A stretch of DNA of 64,000 nt from Scylla paramamosain (taxonomy: Eukaryota > Arthropoda > Malacostraca > Decapoda > Portunidae), in assembly GCF_035594125.1 (NCBI RefSeq), contig NC_087163.1, forward strand, positions 11,938,001-12,002,000, written 5' to 3'. This document shows, piece by piece, positions 1 to 12,294 of the stretch. Below the pieces are notes generated by a model. It made no database searches. It worked only from the letters and a program-made list of their open reading frames with translations, and was not told the DNA's origin. The position numbers were made by a program, and so were the translations under genes. Every line of letters begins with the position of its first letter. Positions within the stretch are counted from its first letter, which is position 1.

Positions 1-3000
1 TATTTCTCCATAAAGTTTGTTTTCCATGCGTTTTAGCGGTTTGGTATGTAAGGAGCTCAAAAACACATATTGGCAAGTTCTTGGTAAGAGTTGGTTTTAT
101 TCCCATGTAATGTGATTGCCCTGCTTTTTAGTACTTCATTGCCTAACACGCTCAAAAACAATTAAAAGACACTTCTGGTCATTTCATTTTTCCCCTCATA
201 AAGCTAATTTTGCATGCCATTTTGGGTATTGCTAACTAGGAATATGAAAAACACTCAAACTACACGCATTTACTAAGGTTGTTCTGTTTCTCAATTAAGA
301 TTGTTATTCATGAGTTTTAGCATTTTGGTATCTAAGAAACTTCTTTATATACACGAGTTTTTGCGTTTTTCTATGTAAAACACTGAGAAGATACATTTTC
401 AGTAATTTTGTTTTGGATTCCCATATAGAGTGAGTTCCTTACTATTTATCATTTTAGTGTCTAACATGCTGAAAAACACTCAAAAGACAGATTTCTCGTA
501 AGGTCGTTCAATTTCCTCATATAGGAGACTTTGCATGCACTTTAGGGTTTGGTACATAACAGTCCGAAAAAAAAAAGCTAAAATTAACTTTTTTGATAAT
601 ATACTTTTGTTCATATAATTTTCCTGAATTTTCCCAGAATTTTGGCATCTCGGTACCTATGAAGATGAAAAAAAAATCCTATTTTTTTTTTCTAAACAAA
701 GAGTGTTATTTGTGGGTTTTAGCTTTTTGGTACTTAAAGAACTTAAAAAAAAAAACACTCATAATATACGTTTCTCGTAATGTCCTTTTGTTTCCCAAAC
801 ATAATGTTCTTTGCATGTATTTAAGCGTTTTTATAGATAACATGATAAAAAACACCCAAATTACATGTTTTTGGTAATGTTATTCTGTTTCTCCATAAAG
901 TTTGTTTTGCATACGTTTTAGCGGTTTGGTATATAAGGAGCTCAAAAACATTTAAAGGCAAGTTCTTGGTAAAAAATTGGTTTTATTCCAATGAAAAGTG
1001 ATTGCCCTACATTTTAGTGCTTTATTGCCTATCACGCTCAAAAACACTCAAAAGACATTTTTCTGGAAATGTCATGTTTTCGCACATAAATCTGGTTTCA
1101 CATGAAATTTGGGTTTTTGGTAACTAAGAATATAAAAAACACTCAATATACACGAATTTGGTAAGGTTGTTCTGTTTCTCATGTGTTATTCATGAGTTTC
1201 AGGAATTTGCTATCTGAAAAACTTCTCCATATACACGAGTTTTTGCGTTTTTTGCCTTGTTGTTCTTTGGAACTATAATACACTCATTATACACTTTTCT
1301 TGCAATGTCCCTTTGTTTCCCAATATAGAGTGCATTGTATCAATTTTAGCGTTTTTTTTTTGTAGGTAACAAGCTCAAAAACAATCAAAATATACCTTTT
1401 TGGTAATGTTTTTTCTATTTCTTGATATTGGTTGGTTTGCATTTATTTTAGAGTTTTTCTACGTAAAACACTGTGAAGACACGTTTTCAGTAATTTTGTT
1501 TTGCATTCCCATATAAAGTGAGTTCCTTATTATTTATCATTTTGGTGACTAACATGCTGAAAAAACACTCAAAAGACAGATTTCTGGTAAGGTCGTTTAA
1601 TTTCCTTATATAAGAGGCAGTTTAGGGTTTGGTACAAAACAGTCCCAAAAAAAAGCTAAAATCAACTTTTTTATAATATTCTCTTATCATATAATTGCCT
1701 TGAATTTTCCCAGAATTTTGGCATTTCGGTACCTATGAAGATGAATAACAAAAAAAAATTCCTAATTTTATATTTTTTTATTTTTTTATTTTTCTAAATA
1801 AAGAGTGGATTTTAGGTTTTTGGTACTTAACAAACTTAAAACACTCATAATATACGTTTCTCGTAATGTCCTTTTCTTTCCCAAACATAAGGTTCTTTGC
1901 ATGTATTTAAGCGTTTTTATAGATAACACGATCAAAAACACTCAAAATACGTTTTTGGTAATTTTACTCTGTTTCTCCATGAAGTTTGTTTTACATGCGT
2001 TTTAGCGGTTTACTATATAAGGAGCTCAAAAACACTTAAAGGCATGATCTTGATAAAAATTGGTTTTATTCAAATGTAATGTGATTGCCCTGCTTTTTAG
2101 TGCTTTATTGCCTATCAGGCTCAAAAACAATCAAAAGACATTATTCTGGTAATGTCATTTTTTTCTCACATAAAGCTGGTTTCGCATGCAATTTGGGGTT
2201 TTGGTAACTAAGAATGTGAAAAGCTCTCAAAATGCACGCATTTAGTAAGGTTGTTCTGTTTCTCAATTAGGAATGTTATTCATGAGTTTCAGCATTTTGG
2301 TATATAAGAAACTTCTCCATATCCACATGTTTTTGCGTTTTTTGCCTTTTGGTTCTTTTGAACTATAAAACACTCATTATACACTTTTCTTGCAATGTCC
2401 TTTTATTTCCTAATAGAGAGTGCTTTGCATCAATTTTCATATTATTTGTAGGTAACAAGCTCAAAAAAACTCAAAATATACCTTTATGGTAATGTTTTTA
2501 TATATTTTTTTTTTATATTAGTTGGTTTGCATCCATTTTACGGTTTTCTACGTAAAACACTGAGAAGACACGTTTTCAGTAATTTTGTTTTGAATTCCCA
2601 TATAGAGTGAGTTCCTTATTTATTTATCGTTTTGGTGCCTAAAATTCTGAAAAAAAAAAACACTCAAAACACAGATTTCTTTTAAGGTCGTTTAATTTCC
2701 TCATAGAGGAGGCTTTGCATGCAATTTAGGGTTTGGTATATAACAGTCCGAAAAAAAAGCTAAAATTAACTTTTTTGATCATTTTCTTTTATCATATTAT
2801 AGCCCGGAATTTTGCCAAAATTTTGGCATCTTGGTACCTATGAAGATGAACAAGAAAAAAAAATATAAATAATCCAATTTTTTATTTTTTATTTATTTAT
2901 TTTTCTAAATAAAGACTCTTATTTGTGGGTTTTAGCTTTTTGGTACTTAAGGAACTAAAAAACACTCATAATATATATTTCTCGTAATGTCCTTTCGTTT

Positions 3001-6000
3001 CCCAAAGATAAGGTTCTTTGCATGTATTTAAGCGTTTTTATAGATAACATGATCAAAAACACTCAAAATACATGTTTTTAGTTATGTTATTGTGTTTGTA
3101 CATAAAAGGTGTTTTGCATGCGTTTTAGCGTTTTGGTATGTAATGAGCTCAAAAACACCTAAAGGCAAGTTCTTGGTAAAAGTTGGTTTTGATTCCTATG
3201 TAATGTGATTCCACTGCTTTTTAGTGGTTTATTGCCTAACACGCTCAAAAACACTCGAAAGACATTTTCTGGTAATATTATTTTTTTCCCAAATCAAGCT
3301 AGTTTCGCATGGAATTTGAGGTTTTGGTAACTAAGAGTGTGAAAAACACTCAAAATACACAATTTGGTAAGGTAGTTCTGTTTCTCGATTAAAAGTGTTA
3401 TTCATGCATTTCATCATTTTGGTATGTACGAAACTTCTCTATATACACAAGTTTTTGCGTTTATTGCCTTGTAGTTCTTGTGAAACTATTAAACACTCAT
3501 TTTTTCTCATTTCTCGTAATGTTCTTTTGTTTCTTAATATAGAGTGCTTTCCATCCATTTTTGCATTTTTTTGTAGGTAACACGCTTAAAAACACTCAAA
3601 ATATATATTCATGGTAATGTTATTCTACTTCTTCATATTGGTTGGTTTGCATCCGTTTTAGCGTTTTTCTTTGTAAATCTCCGAAAAGACTCGGTTTCAG
3701 TAATACTGTTGAAATTGCTTCTGGTACAGGTTTATGGTAAAGTCGTGTAATTTTCCCATAAAGGTGGCTTTGCATGCACTTCAGAGTTTGTTACATAACT
3801 GCAAAAAAAAAGCTAAAATTATTTTTTTTTGTTAATTTATTTTCTTTACAAAATTTTCCTGAATTTTGCCAGAATTCTAGCATCTCGGTACCTGTGAAAA
3901 TGAATAACAAAAAAAAAAATATTATTCATTGTTTATATTTTTTTTTTCTCTACAAAGAGTGTTATTTGAGTGTATTAGCTTTTTGGTACTTAAGGAACCT
4001 AAAAACTCTCATAATACATAATTTTCGTAATATCCATTTATTTCACAAACATAGGGTTCTTTACATGTATTTAAGCGTTTTTATAGGTAACATCATCAAA
4101 AACACTTAAATTCATGTTTTTAGTAATATTATTTTGTTTCTCCATAAAGGGTGTTTTGCATGTGTTTTATCGTTTTCTTATGTAAGGAGTTAAAAACACT
4201 TAAAGGCATGTTTTTGGTAAAAATTGGTTTTATACCCATGTAATGTGATTGTTCTGCTTTTTAGTGCTTTGTTGCATATCACGCTCTAAAACACTCAAAA
4301 GACACTTTTCTGGTAATGTCATTTTTTCCCACATAAAACTAGTTTCGCTTGTAATTTCGGATTTTCGTAACTAAGAATGTGAAAAACACTAAAAATACTC
4401 ACATTTGGTAAGATACACCTGTTTTTCAATTAAAAGTCTAATTCATGAGTTTCAGCATTTTATAATGTAAGAAACTTCTTTATATACACGAGTTTTTGCA
4501 GTTTTTGCCTTGTGGTTCTTATGAAACTATAAAACACTCATTATACTCGTTTCTCGTAATGTCCATTTCCTTCCCAATATAGAATGTTTTCCATTCATTT
4601 TCGCGTTTTTTGTAGGTAATAATTTAAAAAACTCAAAATATACCTTTTTGGTAATGTTATTCTATTTTTTCATTTTGCTTGGTTTGCATCCGTTTTAGCG
4701 TTTTCTACGTAAAACACCGAAAAGACACGTTTTCAGTAATTTTCTTTTGGATTCCCATATAGACTGACTTTCTTGGGTTTTATCGTGTTGCTTCCTAACA
4801 TGCTGAAAAACACTCATAAGACAGTTTTTTGGGAAAAACGTTTCATTTCCCCATATAGGTGGCTTTGCATGCACTTTAATGGTTTGGTACATAAGAGTCT
4901 GAAAAAAAAGCTAAATTTAACTTTTTTGATAATGTTCTTATTTCATATAATTTCCTGAACTTTGCCCGATTTTTGGCACTTCGTTACCTGTGAAGATGAA
5001 TAAGAATGAAAAAAAAAATATAGTATTTTTTTTTATTTTATTTTTTTCTCAATAAAGAGTGTAATTTGTGGCTATTAGCTTTTTCGTACTTAATGAACTT
5101 AAAAACACTCATAATACACGTTTCTCGTAATGTCCTTTCATTTCCCGAAAATAGCGTTTTTTGCATGTATTTTAGCATTTTTATTGGTAACATGATCAAA
5201 AACACTCAAAATACATGTTTTTGGTAATGTTATTCTGTTTCACCATAAAGTGTATTTTCCATGCATTTTAGTGTTTTGGTATATAAGGAACTCAAATACA
5301 CTTAAAAACAAGTTCTTGTTAAAAATTGGTTTTATTCCAATGTAATGCGATTCCCCTGCTTTTTAGTGCTTTATTGCCTAACACGCTGAAAACACACAAA
5401 AGACATTTTTCTGGTAATGTCATTTTTTTTCCCCACATAAAGCTGGTTTCGCATGCAATTTGGGGTTTTGGTAACCAAGAATGTGAAAAGCACGCAAATT
5501 ACACGCATTTAGTAAGATTGTTCTGTTTCTCAATTAAGAGTGTTGTTCCAGATTTTCAGCATTTTGGAATGTAAGAAACTTTTCTATATACAAGAGTTTT
5601 TGCGTTTTTTGCCTTGTAGTTCTTGTGAAACTCTAAAACACTCATTATACACGTTTCTCGTAATGTCCTTTTGCTTCCCAATATAGAGTGCTTTCCATCC
5701 ATTTTCGCGTTTTTTGTAGGTAACAATTTCAAAAACACTCAAAATATACCTTTTTGGTAATGTTATTTTATTTCGTCATATTGGTTGGTTTGCATCCATT
5801 TTTGCGTTTTTCTACGTAAAACACCGAAAACACACGTTTTTTAGTAATTTTGTTTTGGATTCTCATATAGATTGACTTCCATGTTATTTATCGTGTTGGT
5901 TCGTAACATGCTGAAAAACACTCATAAGACCGTTTTCTGGCAAAGACCCATATAGGTGGCTTTGCATGCACTTTAGGGGTTTGGTACGTAACAGTCCGAA

Positions 6001-8735
6001 AAAAAAACTAAATATAAATTTTTTGATAATGATCTTATTTCACATAATTTCCTGAATATTGCCCAAAATTTGGCATTTCGGTACCTGTGAATATGAATTC
6101 GAAAGAAAAAAAAATATTGTATTTTTTTTTTTATTTATTGTTTCTCAATAAAGACTGTTATTTGTGGCTTTTACCTTTTTGGTAATTAATGAACTTAAAA
6201 TCACTCATAATACACGTTTCTCGTAATCTTCTTTCATTTCCCAAAAAGAGTGTTCTTTGCATGTATTTAAGCGTTTTTATTGGTAACATGATCAAAAACA
6301 CCCAAAATACATGTTTTTGGTAATGTTATTCTGTTTAACCATAAAGAGTGTTTTGCATGCGTTTTAGTGTTTTGGTATATAAGGAGCTCAAAAATACTTA
6401 AAGGCAAGTTCTTGGTAAAAATGTGTTTTCCTCCAATATAATGTGATTGCCCTCCTTTTTAGTGCTTTATTGCCTATCACGCTCAAAAACACTCAAAAGA
6501 CATTTTTCTGGTAAAGTCTTTTTTTTTTCCCACAAATCTATTTTCGCATGCAATTTCGATTTTGGTAACTAAAAATATGAAAAGCACTCAAAATACACGC
6601 ATTTGTTAAGGTTGTTCTGTTTCTCAATTAAGAGTATTATACATGAGTTTAAGCATTTTTGTATCTAGGAAACCTCTCCATACACACGAGATTTTTCGTT
6701 TTTTGCCTTCTGGTTCTTTTGAACTATAAAACACTCATTATACACTTTTCTTGCAATGTCCTTTTGTTTCCCAATATAGAGTGCTTTGCATCAATTTTCG
6801 CGTATTTTGTAGGTAACAAGCTGAAAAACACTCAAAATATATCTTTTTAGTAACGTTTTTCAATTTCTTGATATTGGTTGCTTTGCATCCGTTTTAGCGT
6901 TTTTCTACGTAAAACACTGAAAAGACGTTTTCATTAACTTTGTTTTGGATTTCTATATAGAGTGAGTTCCTTATTATTTATCGTTTTACTGCCTAACATG
7001 CTAAAAAAAACACTCAAAACACAAATTTCTGGTAAGGTCGTTTAATTTCCTATTATATTGGCTTTGCATGCACTTTAGGGTTTGGTACATAACAGTCCGA
7101 AAAAAAAAACTGAAATTAACTTTTTTGATAATATTCTTTTATTGCCAGAATTTTGGCATCTCGGTACCTATGAATATGAAAAAAAATAAATAAATATTCC
7201 TATTTTTTATTTTTTTTATTTTTTCATTTTCTAAATAAAGAGATCTATTTGTGGGTTTTAGCTTTTTGGTACTTAAGGAAATAAAAAAAAAAACACTCAT
7301 AATACAAGTTTCTCGGAATGTCCTTTTGTTTCCCAAATATAATGTTCTTTGCATGTATTTAAGCGTTTTTGTAGATAACATGATCAAAAACATTCAAAAT
7401 ACAATTTTTTGGTAATGTTGTTCTGTTTCTCCATAAAGTTTGTTTTGCATGCGTTTTAGCGGTTTGGTATATAAGGAGATCAAAAACACTTAAACGCAAG
7501 TTTTTGGTATAAATTGGTGTTATTCCAATGTAATATGATTGCCCTGCTTTTTAGTGCTTTATTGCCTATCACGCTCAAAAACACACAGAAGACACTTTTC
7601 TGGTAATGTCATTTTTTTCTCACATAAAGGTTGTTTAGCATGGAATTTGGGGTTTTGGTAACTAAGAATGTGAAAAGCACTCAAAATACACACATTTAGT
7701 AAGGTTGTTCTGTTTCTCAATTAAGTGTTGTTCATGAGTTTCAGCATTTTGGTATATAAGAAAATTCTCCATATACACGAGTGTTTGTGTTTTTTGCCTT
7801 TTGGTTCTTTTAAACTATAAAAATAAACTTATTATATACTTTTCTTGCAAAGTCCTTTTGTTTTCTAATATAGAGTGCTTTGCATCAATTTTCGCGTTTA
7901 TTGTAGGTAACAAGCTCAAAAACACTCAAAATATACATTTTTGGTAATGTTTGTCTATTTCTTGATATTGGTTGGTTTGCATCCGTTTTAGCACTTTTCT
8001 ACGTAAAACACATAAAAAGAACACGTTTTCAGCAATTTTGTTTTGGATTCTCATATAGAGTGAGTTCCTTATTATTTATCGTTTTGGTGCCTAACATGCT
8101 GAAAAACACTCAAAAAACAAATTTCTGTTAAGATCGTTTAATTTCCTCAAATAAAAGTCTTTGGATGCACTTTAGGGTTTGGTACATAACAGTCCGAAAA
8201 AAGCTAAAACTAACTTTTTTGATAATTTTCTTTTATCATATAAAAGTCCTGAATTTTCCCAGAATTTTGGTATCTCGGTAAATATGAAGATGAATAACAA
8301 AAAAAAAAAAATCCTATTTTTTTTTATTTTCTTACTTTTTTTTCTAAATAAAGAGTGTTATTTGTTTGTTTTTGCTTTTTGGTACTTAAGGAAATTAAAA
8401 ACACCTATAATACACATTTCTCGTAGTGTCCTTTCATTTCGCAAACATAAGGTTCTTTGCATGTATTTGAGCGTTTTTATAGATAACATGATCAAAAACA
8501 CTCAAAATATATGTTTTTGGTAATCTTATTTTGTTTCTCAATAAAAGGTGTTTTCTTTGCATTTTAGCGTTTTGGTATGTAATGACCTCAAAAACACTTA
8601 AAGGCAAGTTCTTGGTAAAAGTTGTTTTTATTCCCATGTAATGTGTATCAGTTTTGGTGCCTTGCTTTTTAGTGCTTTATTGCCTAACACGATCAAAAAC
8701 ACTCAAAAGAGACTTTTCTGGTAATATCATCATAT
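1..8735 (-). repeat. Minus-oriented 11-monomer HOR array, about 8 units
   Basis: About eight HOR units lie head to tail. The monomer X landmark (ggtacctatgaag or a variant) falls at about 652, 1728, 2833, 3887, 4983, 6080, 7163 and 8277, so the period is 1.05-1.11 kb. The A1 landmark ggagctcaaaaacac recurs at the same interval from about 50 onward. The first interval is shorter, about 0.88 kb between A1 copies, because of a deletion near 362-375. The unit at about 3700 carries a short deletion joining E2 to A2 (gttgaaattgcttctgg). The block ends where the sequence switches orientation at about 8730-8740. Confidence 0.93.
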
Positions 8736-9754
8736 AAAATAAGAACATTATCAAAAAAGTTAAATTTAAAGGTTTTTTTTTCGGACTGTTATGTAACAAA
8801 CCCCTAAATTGCATGCAAAGCCACCTATATAGGGAAATTAAACGTCTTTGCCAGAAAACTGTCTTATGAGTGTTTTTCAGCATGTTAGGAACCAACACGA
8901 TAAAACCCAAGGAAGTCAGTCTATATGGGAATCCAAAACAAAATTATTGAAAACGTGTCTTTTCGGTGTTTTACGTAGAAAACGCTAAAACGGATGCAAA
9001 CCAACCAAAATAAAGAAATAGAATAACATTACCAAAAAGGTATATTTTGAGTGTTTTTGAAATTGTTACCTACAAAAAACGTGAAAATGGATGGATAAGC
9101 GTTCTATATTGGAAAGCAAAAGGCATCAAAAAGAATGTTAGGCACCAAAACGATAAATAATATGAAAGTCACTCTATATGGAAATCCAAAACAACATTAC
9201 TGGAAACGTGTCTTTTAAAAGATTTACGTAGAAAAACGCTAAAACGGATGCAAACCAATCAATATGAAGAAATAGAATAACATTACCAAAAAACTATATT
9301 TTGTGTGTTCTTGAGCTTGTTACATAAAAAAATACGCGAATATGGATGCGAAGCACTCTATATAAGGAAAAAAAAGGACATAACGAGAAACAAGTATCAT
9401 GAATATTTTATAGTTTCACCAGAATCACAAGGCAAAAAACGCAAACCTCGACTGTATGGAGAAGTTTCTAAGATACCAAAATACTGAAACTCATGAATAA
9501 CACTCCTAATCAAGATACAGAACAACCTTACTAAATGCGTGTATTTTGAGTGTTTTTTTTTTTACATTCTTAGTTACCAAAACCCCAAATTCCATCCAAA
9601 ACTAGCTTTATGTGGGAAAAAAATGACATTACCAGAAAAGTGTCTTTGAGTGTTTTTGAGCGTGTTAGGCAATAAAGCACTAAAAAGCAGGGCAATCACA
9701 TTACATGGGAATAAAACCAACTTTTACGAAGAACTTGCCTTTTAGTGTTTTTGA
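8736..9754 (+). repeat. Plus-oriented HOR segment leading into island 1
   Basis: Orientation switches within the stretch after ggtaatatcat, and the array then reads plus. It starts in D2, passes E2, A2 and B2, then hits an internal junction near 9115-9145 (aaaggcatcaaaaagaatg) that jumps back to E2. It continues A2, B2, C2, D3, E1 and part of A1. The same junction, slightly changed, recurs at about 14350-14375 and, inverted, at about 34765-34795, so this segment is one of three duplicated copies. Confidence 0.88.
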
Positions 9755-10193
9755 CACGCATTTAGTAAGGTTGCTGTGTTTCTCAATTAAGAGTGTTATG
9801 AGTTTTTGCGTTTTATGCCTTGTGGTTTTTTTGAATTATAAAACATTCATTATACACTTTTCTCGCAATGTCACTTTGTTTCCCAATATAGAGTGCTTTG
9901 TATCCATTTTCGCGTTTTTTTTTTTTTGTAGGTAGCAAGCTCAAAAACACTCAAAATATAAATTTTTATTAAATGTTTTTCTGCTTCATGATAATGGTTG
10001 GTTTGTATCAGTTTTAGCGTTTTTCTACGTAAAACACTGAAAAGACACGTTTTTAGTATTTTTTTTTGGGGGGGATTCCCACGTAGAGTGAGTTCCTTAT
10101 TATTTATCGTTTTGGTGCCTAACATGCTGAAAAACACTCAAAAGACAAATTTCTGGTAAGGTCTTTGATTTCCTCAAATGGGACGCTTTGCAT
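9755..10193 (-). repeat. Inverted island 1
   Basis: About 0.44 kb of minus-oriented monomers (D3, C2, B2, A2, E2 and part of D2) sits inside plus arrays. The left junction joins gtgtttttga to cacgcatttagtaagg. The right junction joins ctttgcatg to a plus-oriented core, ttttcagtgtttttgagcg. Both junctions recur in five other islands. This copy has an internal deletion near 9799, where the C2 segment between gtgttatgag and tttttgcg is shortened compared with islands 3, 5 and 6. Confidence 0.88.
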
Positions 10194-11291
10194 GTGTTTT
10201 CAGTGTTTTTGAGCGTGTTACGCAATAAAGCACTAAAAGCCAAGGTAATCACATTACATGGGAATAAAACAAAATTTTACGAAGAACTTTCCTTTAAGTG
10301 TTTTTGAGCTCCTTACGTACCAAAACACTAAAACGCATGCAAAATACAAAATACTTTTATGGAGAAACAGAATTACATTACCAAATACATGTATTTTGAG
10401 TGTTTTCGATCATGTTATCTATAAAATACATGTAAAGAACCTTATGTTTGGGAAACGAAAGAACATTACGAGAAACGTGTATTATGAGTGATTTTTAAGT
10501 TCCTTTAGTACCAAAAAGCTAAAACCCACAAATAACACTCTTTAGAAAAAAAATAAATAAATAAAAAATAAGAAAATGGGATTTTTTTTTTTTGTTATTC
10601 ATCTTTATAAGTACCGAGATGCCAATATTCTGCCACAATTCAAGGAATTTATGTGGAAAAAAGAACATTATCGTAAAAGTTAATTATAGCTTTTTTTTCG
10701 GATTGTTATGTAGCAAACCCTAAAGTGCATGCAAAGCCACCTATATAGGGAAGTTAAACGACTTTACCAGAAACCTGTCTTTTCAGTGTTTTCAGCATGT
10801 TAGGTAGGCACCAAAAACGATAAATAATTTGGAAGTCAGTCAATATGTGAATCCAAAAGAAAATTACTGAAAACGTGTCTTTTCAGTGTTTTACGTAGGA
10901 AAACGCTAAAGCGGATACAAACCATCCTATATGAATAAATACAATAACATTACCAAAAATAATATATTTTGAGTGTTTTTGAGCTTCTTACCTACAAAAA
11001 AAAAATGCCAAAATGGATGTAAAGCACTCTATATTAGGAAACAAAAGGACATTACGAAAAATGTGTAAAATGAGTGTTTTATAGTTTTAAAAGAACCACA
11101 AGGCAGTAAACGCAAAAACTCGTGTATATAGAGAAATTTCTTACATACCAAAATGATGAAATGCATGAATAACACTTTTAATCGATAAACAGAACTACCT
11201 TACCAAATTGTGTATTTTGAGTGTTTTTCACATTCTTAGTTACGAAAATGCCAAATTACATGCGAAAATAGCTTCATGTGGGAAAAAAAAT

Positions 11292-11387
11292 GACATTACC
11301 AAATAAGTGTCTTTTGAGTGTTTTTCAGCGTGATATGCAACAAAGCTCTAAAAAGCAGAACGATCACATTACATGAGAATAAAACCC
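11292..11387 (+). repeat. Reference HOR monomer E1
   Basis: About 96 bp. The usual form reads gagcgtgttaggcaataaag; this copy has the variant cagcgtgatatgcaacaaag. It is followed by a stretch near gcagaacgatcacattacat. It corresponds to monomer E of the simple pentamer (gcgtgttaggcaccaaaacg). Confidence 0.85.
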
Positions 11388-11473
11388 ACTTTTACGAAGA
11401 AGTATTTTTTAACCCCTTATATACCAAACCGCTAAAACGCATGCAAAACAAACTTTATGGAGAAACAGAATAA
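11388..11473 (+). repeat. Reference HOR monomer A1
   Basis: About 86 bp, here slightly shortened at the core, where it reads ttttttaaccccttatatac instead of gagctccttatatac. It ends with the constant tail tttatggagaaacagaata. The taaccccttatata variant also occurs near 23145, 58745 and, inverted, near 27231 and 41130, and marks one HOR subfamily. Confidence 0.85.
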
Positions 11474-11570
11474 CATTACCAAAAACATATATTTTGAGTG
11501 TTTTTGATCATGTTATCTATAAAAACGCTTAAGTACATGCAAACAACATTATATTTGGGAAACAAAAGGA
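11474..11570 (+). repeat. Reference HOR monomer B1
   Basis: About 97 bp. Diagnostic text is gatcatgttatctataaaa, then cgcttaa.tacatgcaaa and tttgggaaacaaaagg. One of the best conserved monomers across the window. Some units have ttaccaataaaaacg instead of ttatctataaaaacg, which separates HOR subfamilies. Confidence 0.87.
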
Positions 11571-11668
11571 CATTACGAGAAACGTGTATTATGAGTGTTT
11601 TTTTAAGTTCCTTAAGTACCAAAAAGCTAAAACACACAAGTAACACTCTTTATATAAAAAAAAAAAAG
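11571..11668 (+). repeat. Reference HOR monomer C1
   Basis: About 98 bp. Starts at cattacgagaaacgtgtatt. Diagnostic text is aagttccttaagtaccaaaa, then cacaa.taacactcttta. It runs into the A-rich half of monomer X. Confidence 0.87.
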
Positions 11669-11771
11669 GTAAAATAAATAGGATTTTTTTCTCTTTTTTT
11701 TGTTATTCATCTTCATAGGTACCGAGATGCCAAAATTCTGGGAAAATTCAGGGGAATTATGTGATTAATGA
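11669..11771 (+). repeat. Reference HOR monomer X, A/T-rich
   Basis: About 103 bp, the eleventh monomer without a clear partner in the simple pentamer cycle. It has an A-rich run, the short divider ataggat, a T-rich run, then ttattcatcttcataggtac and cgagatgccaaaattctg. The A-rich and T-rich halves could pair as a hairpin. Their length varies from copy to copy as expected for slippage. Many copies contain one ggtacc (KpnI) site. Confidence 0.85.
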
Positions 11772-11869
11772 ATATTATCAAAAAAGTTAATTTCAGCTTT
11801 TTTTTTTCGGACTGTTGTGTACCACACCCTAAAGTACATGCAAAACCTCCAATATGAGGAAATTAAACG
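11772..11869 (+). repeat. Reference HOR monomer D2
   Basis: About 98 bp. Diagnostic text is cggactgttatgtaccaaac, then ctaaagtgcatgcaaagcc and gaggaaattaaacga. The core has lost the usual gagtgtttttgag and reads as a T-run before cggactg, so D2 is one of the more diverged monomers. It matches pentamer monomer D by position. Confidence 0.85.
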
Positions 11870-11963
11870 ACTTTACCAGAAATCTGTGTTTTAAGTGTTT
11901 TTTAGCATGTTAGGCACAAAAACGATAAATAATAAGGAACTAACTCTAAATGGGAATCCAAAA
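11870..11963 (+). repeat. Reference HOR monomer E2
   Basis: About 94 bp. Usual diagnostic text is cagcatgttaggcaccaaaa, then cgataaataataaggaactc and atgggaatccaaaac. Units at about 3715, 16585, 29555, 61433 and 62440 share a deletion that removes most of E2 and joins it to A2 around caatttcaacaatattactg. Confidence 0.85.
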
Positions 11964-12052
11964 GAAACTTACTTAAAACGTGTCTTCTCAGTGTTTTACG
12001 TAGAAAAACGTTAAAACAGATGAAAACGAACCAATACCAAGAAACAGAAAAA
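11964..12052 (+). repeat. Reference HOR monomer A2
   Basis: About 89 bp. Diagnostic text is cagtgttttacgtagaaaaa, then cgctaaaacggatgcaaacc and a variable accaatatcaagaaatag. It matches A1 and pentamer monomer A by position, but has lost the gagcta part of the core. Confidence 0.86.
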
Positions 12053-12148
12053 CGTTACCAAAAAGGTATATTTTGAGTGTTTTTGAGCTTTTTACCTACA
12101 AAAAACGCGAAAATTCATGCAAAACACTCTATATTGAGAAACAAAAGG
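12053..12148 (+). repeat. Reference HOR monomer B2
   Basis: About 96 bp. Diagnostic text is gagcttgttacctacaaaaa, then cgcgaaaatggatgcaaagc and ctatattgggaaacaaaagg. Close relative of pentamer monomer B (gagcttgttacgtacaaaaa). Confidence 0.87.
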
Positions 12149-12294
12149 ACATTGCAAGAAAAGTGTATAATGATTGTTTTATAGTTCAAAAGAACCACAA
12201 GGCAAAAACCGCAAAATCTCGTGTATATGGAGAGGTTTCCTAGATACAAAAATGCTAAAACTCATGTATAACACTCCTATTTGAGAAACATAAC
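12149..12294 (+). repeat. Reference HOR monomer C2, enlarged
   Basis: About 146 bp, roughly 50 bp longer than other monomers. Compared with pentamer monomer C, extra sequence containing accacaaggcaaaaa and aactcgtgtatat lies between the core and the tail gaaactcatgaataacac. Copies near 19985, 31430 and 55560 carry a further addition of about 30 bp that creates a short palindrome. Confidence 0.84.

Noticed and set aside
7060..7095. Telomere-like text ctttagggtttgg in D2 monomers
   Set aside because: It matches less than two plant-type telomere heptamers, occurs once per HOR as part of the D2 monomer, and is never in tandem. It is not evidence for a telomeric array.
11669..11771. Promoter or replication origin in the A/T-rich X monomer
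   Set aside because: A/T richness alone is not evidence. No gene lies downstream and no consensus origin element could be defined from sequence. Kept only as a structural observation.
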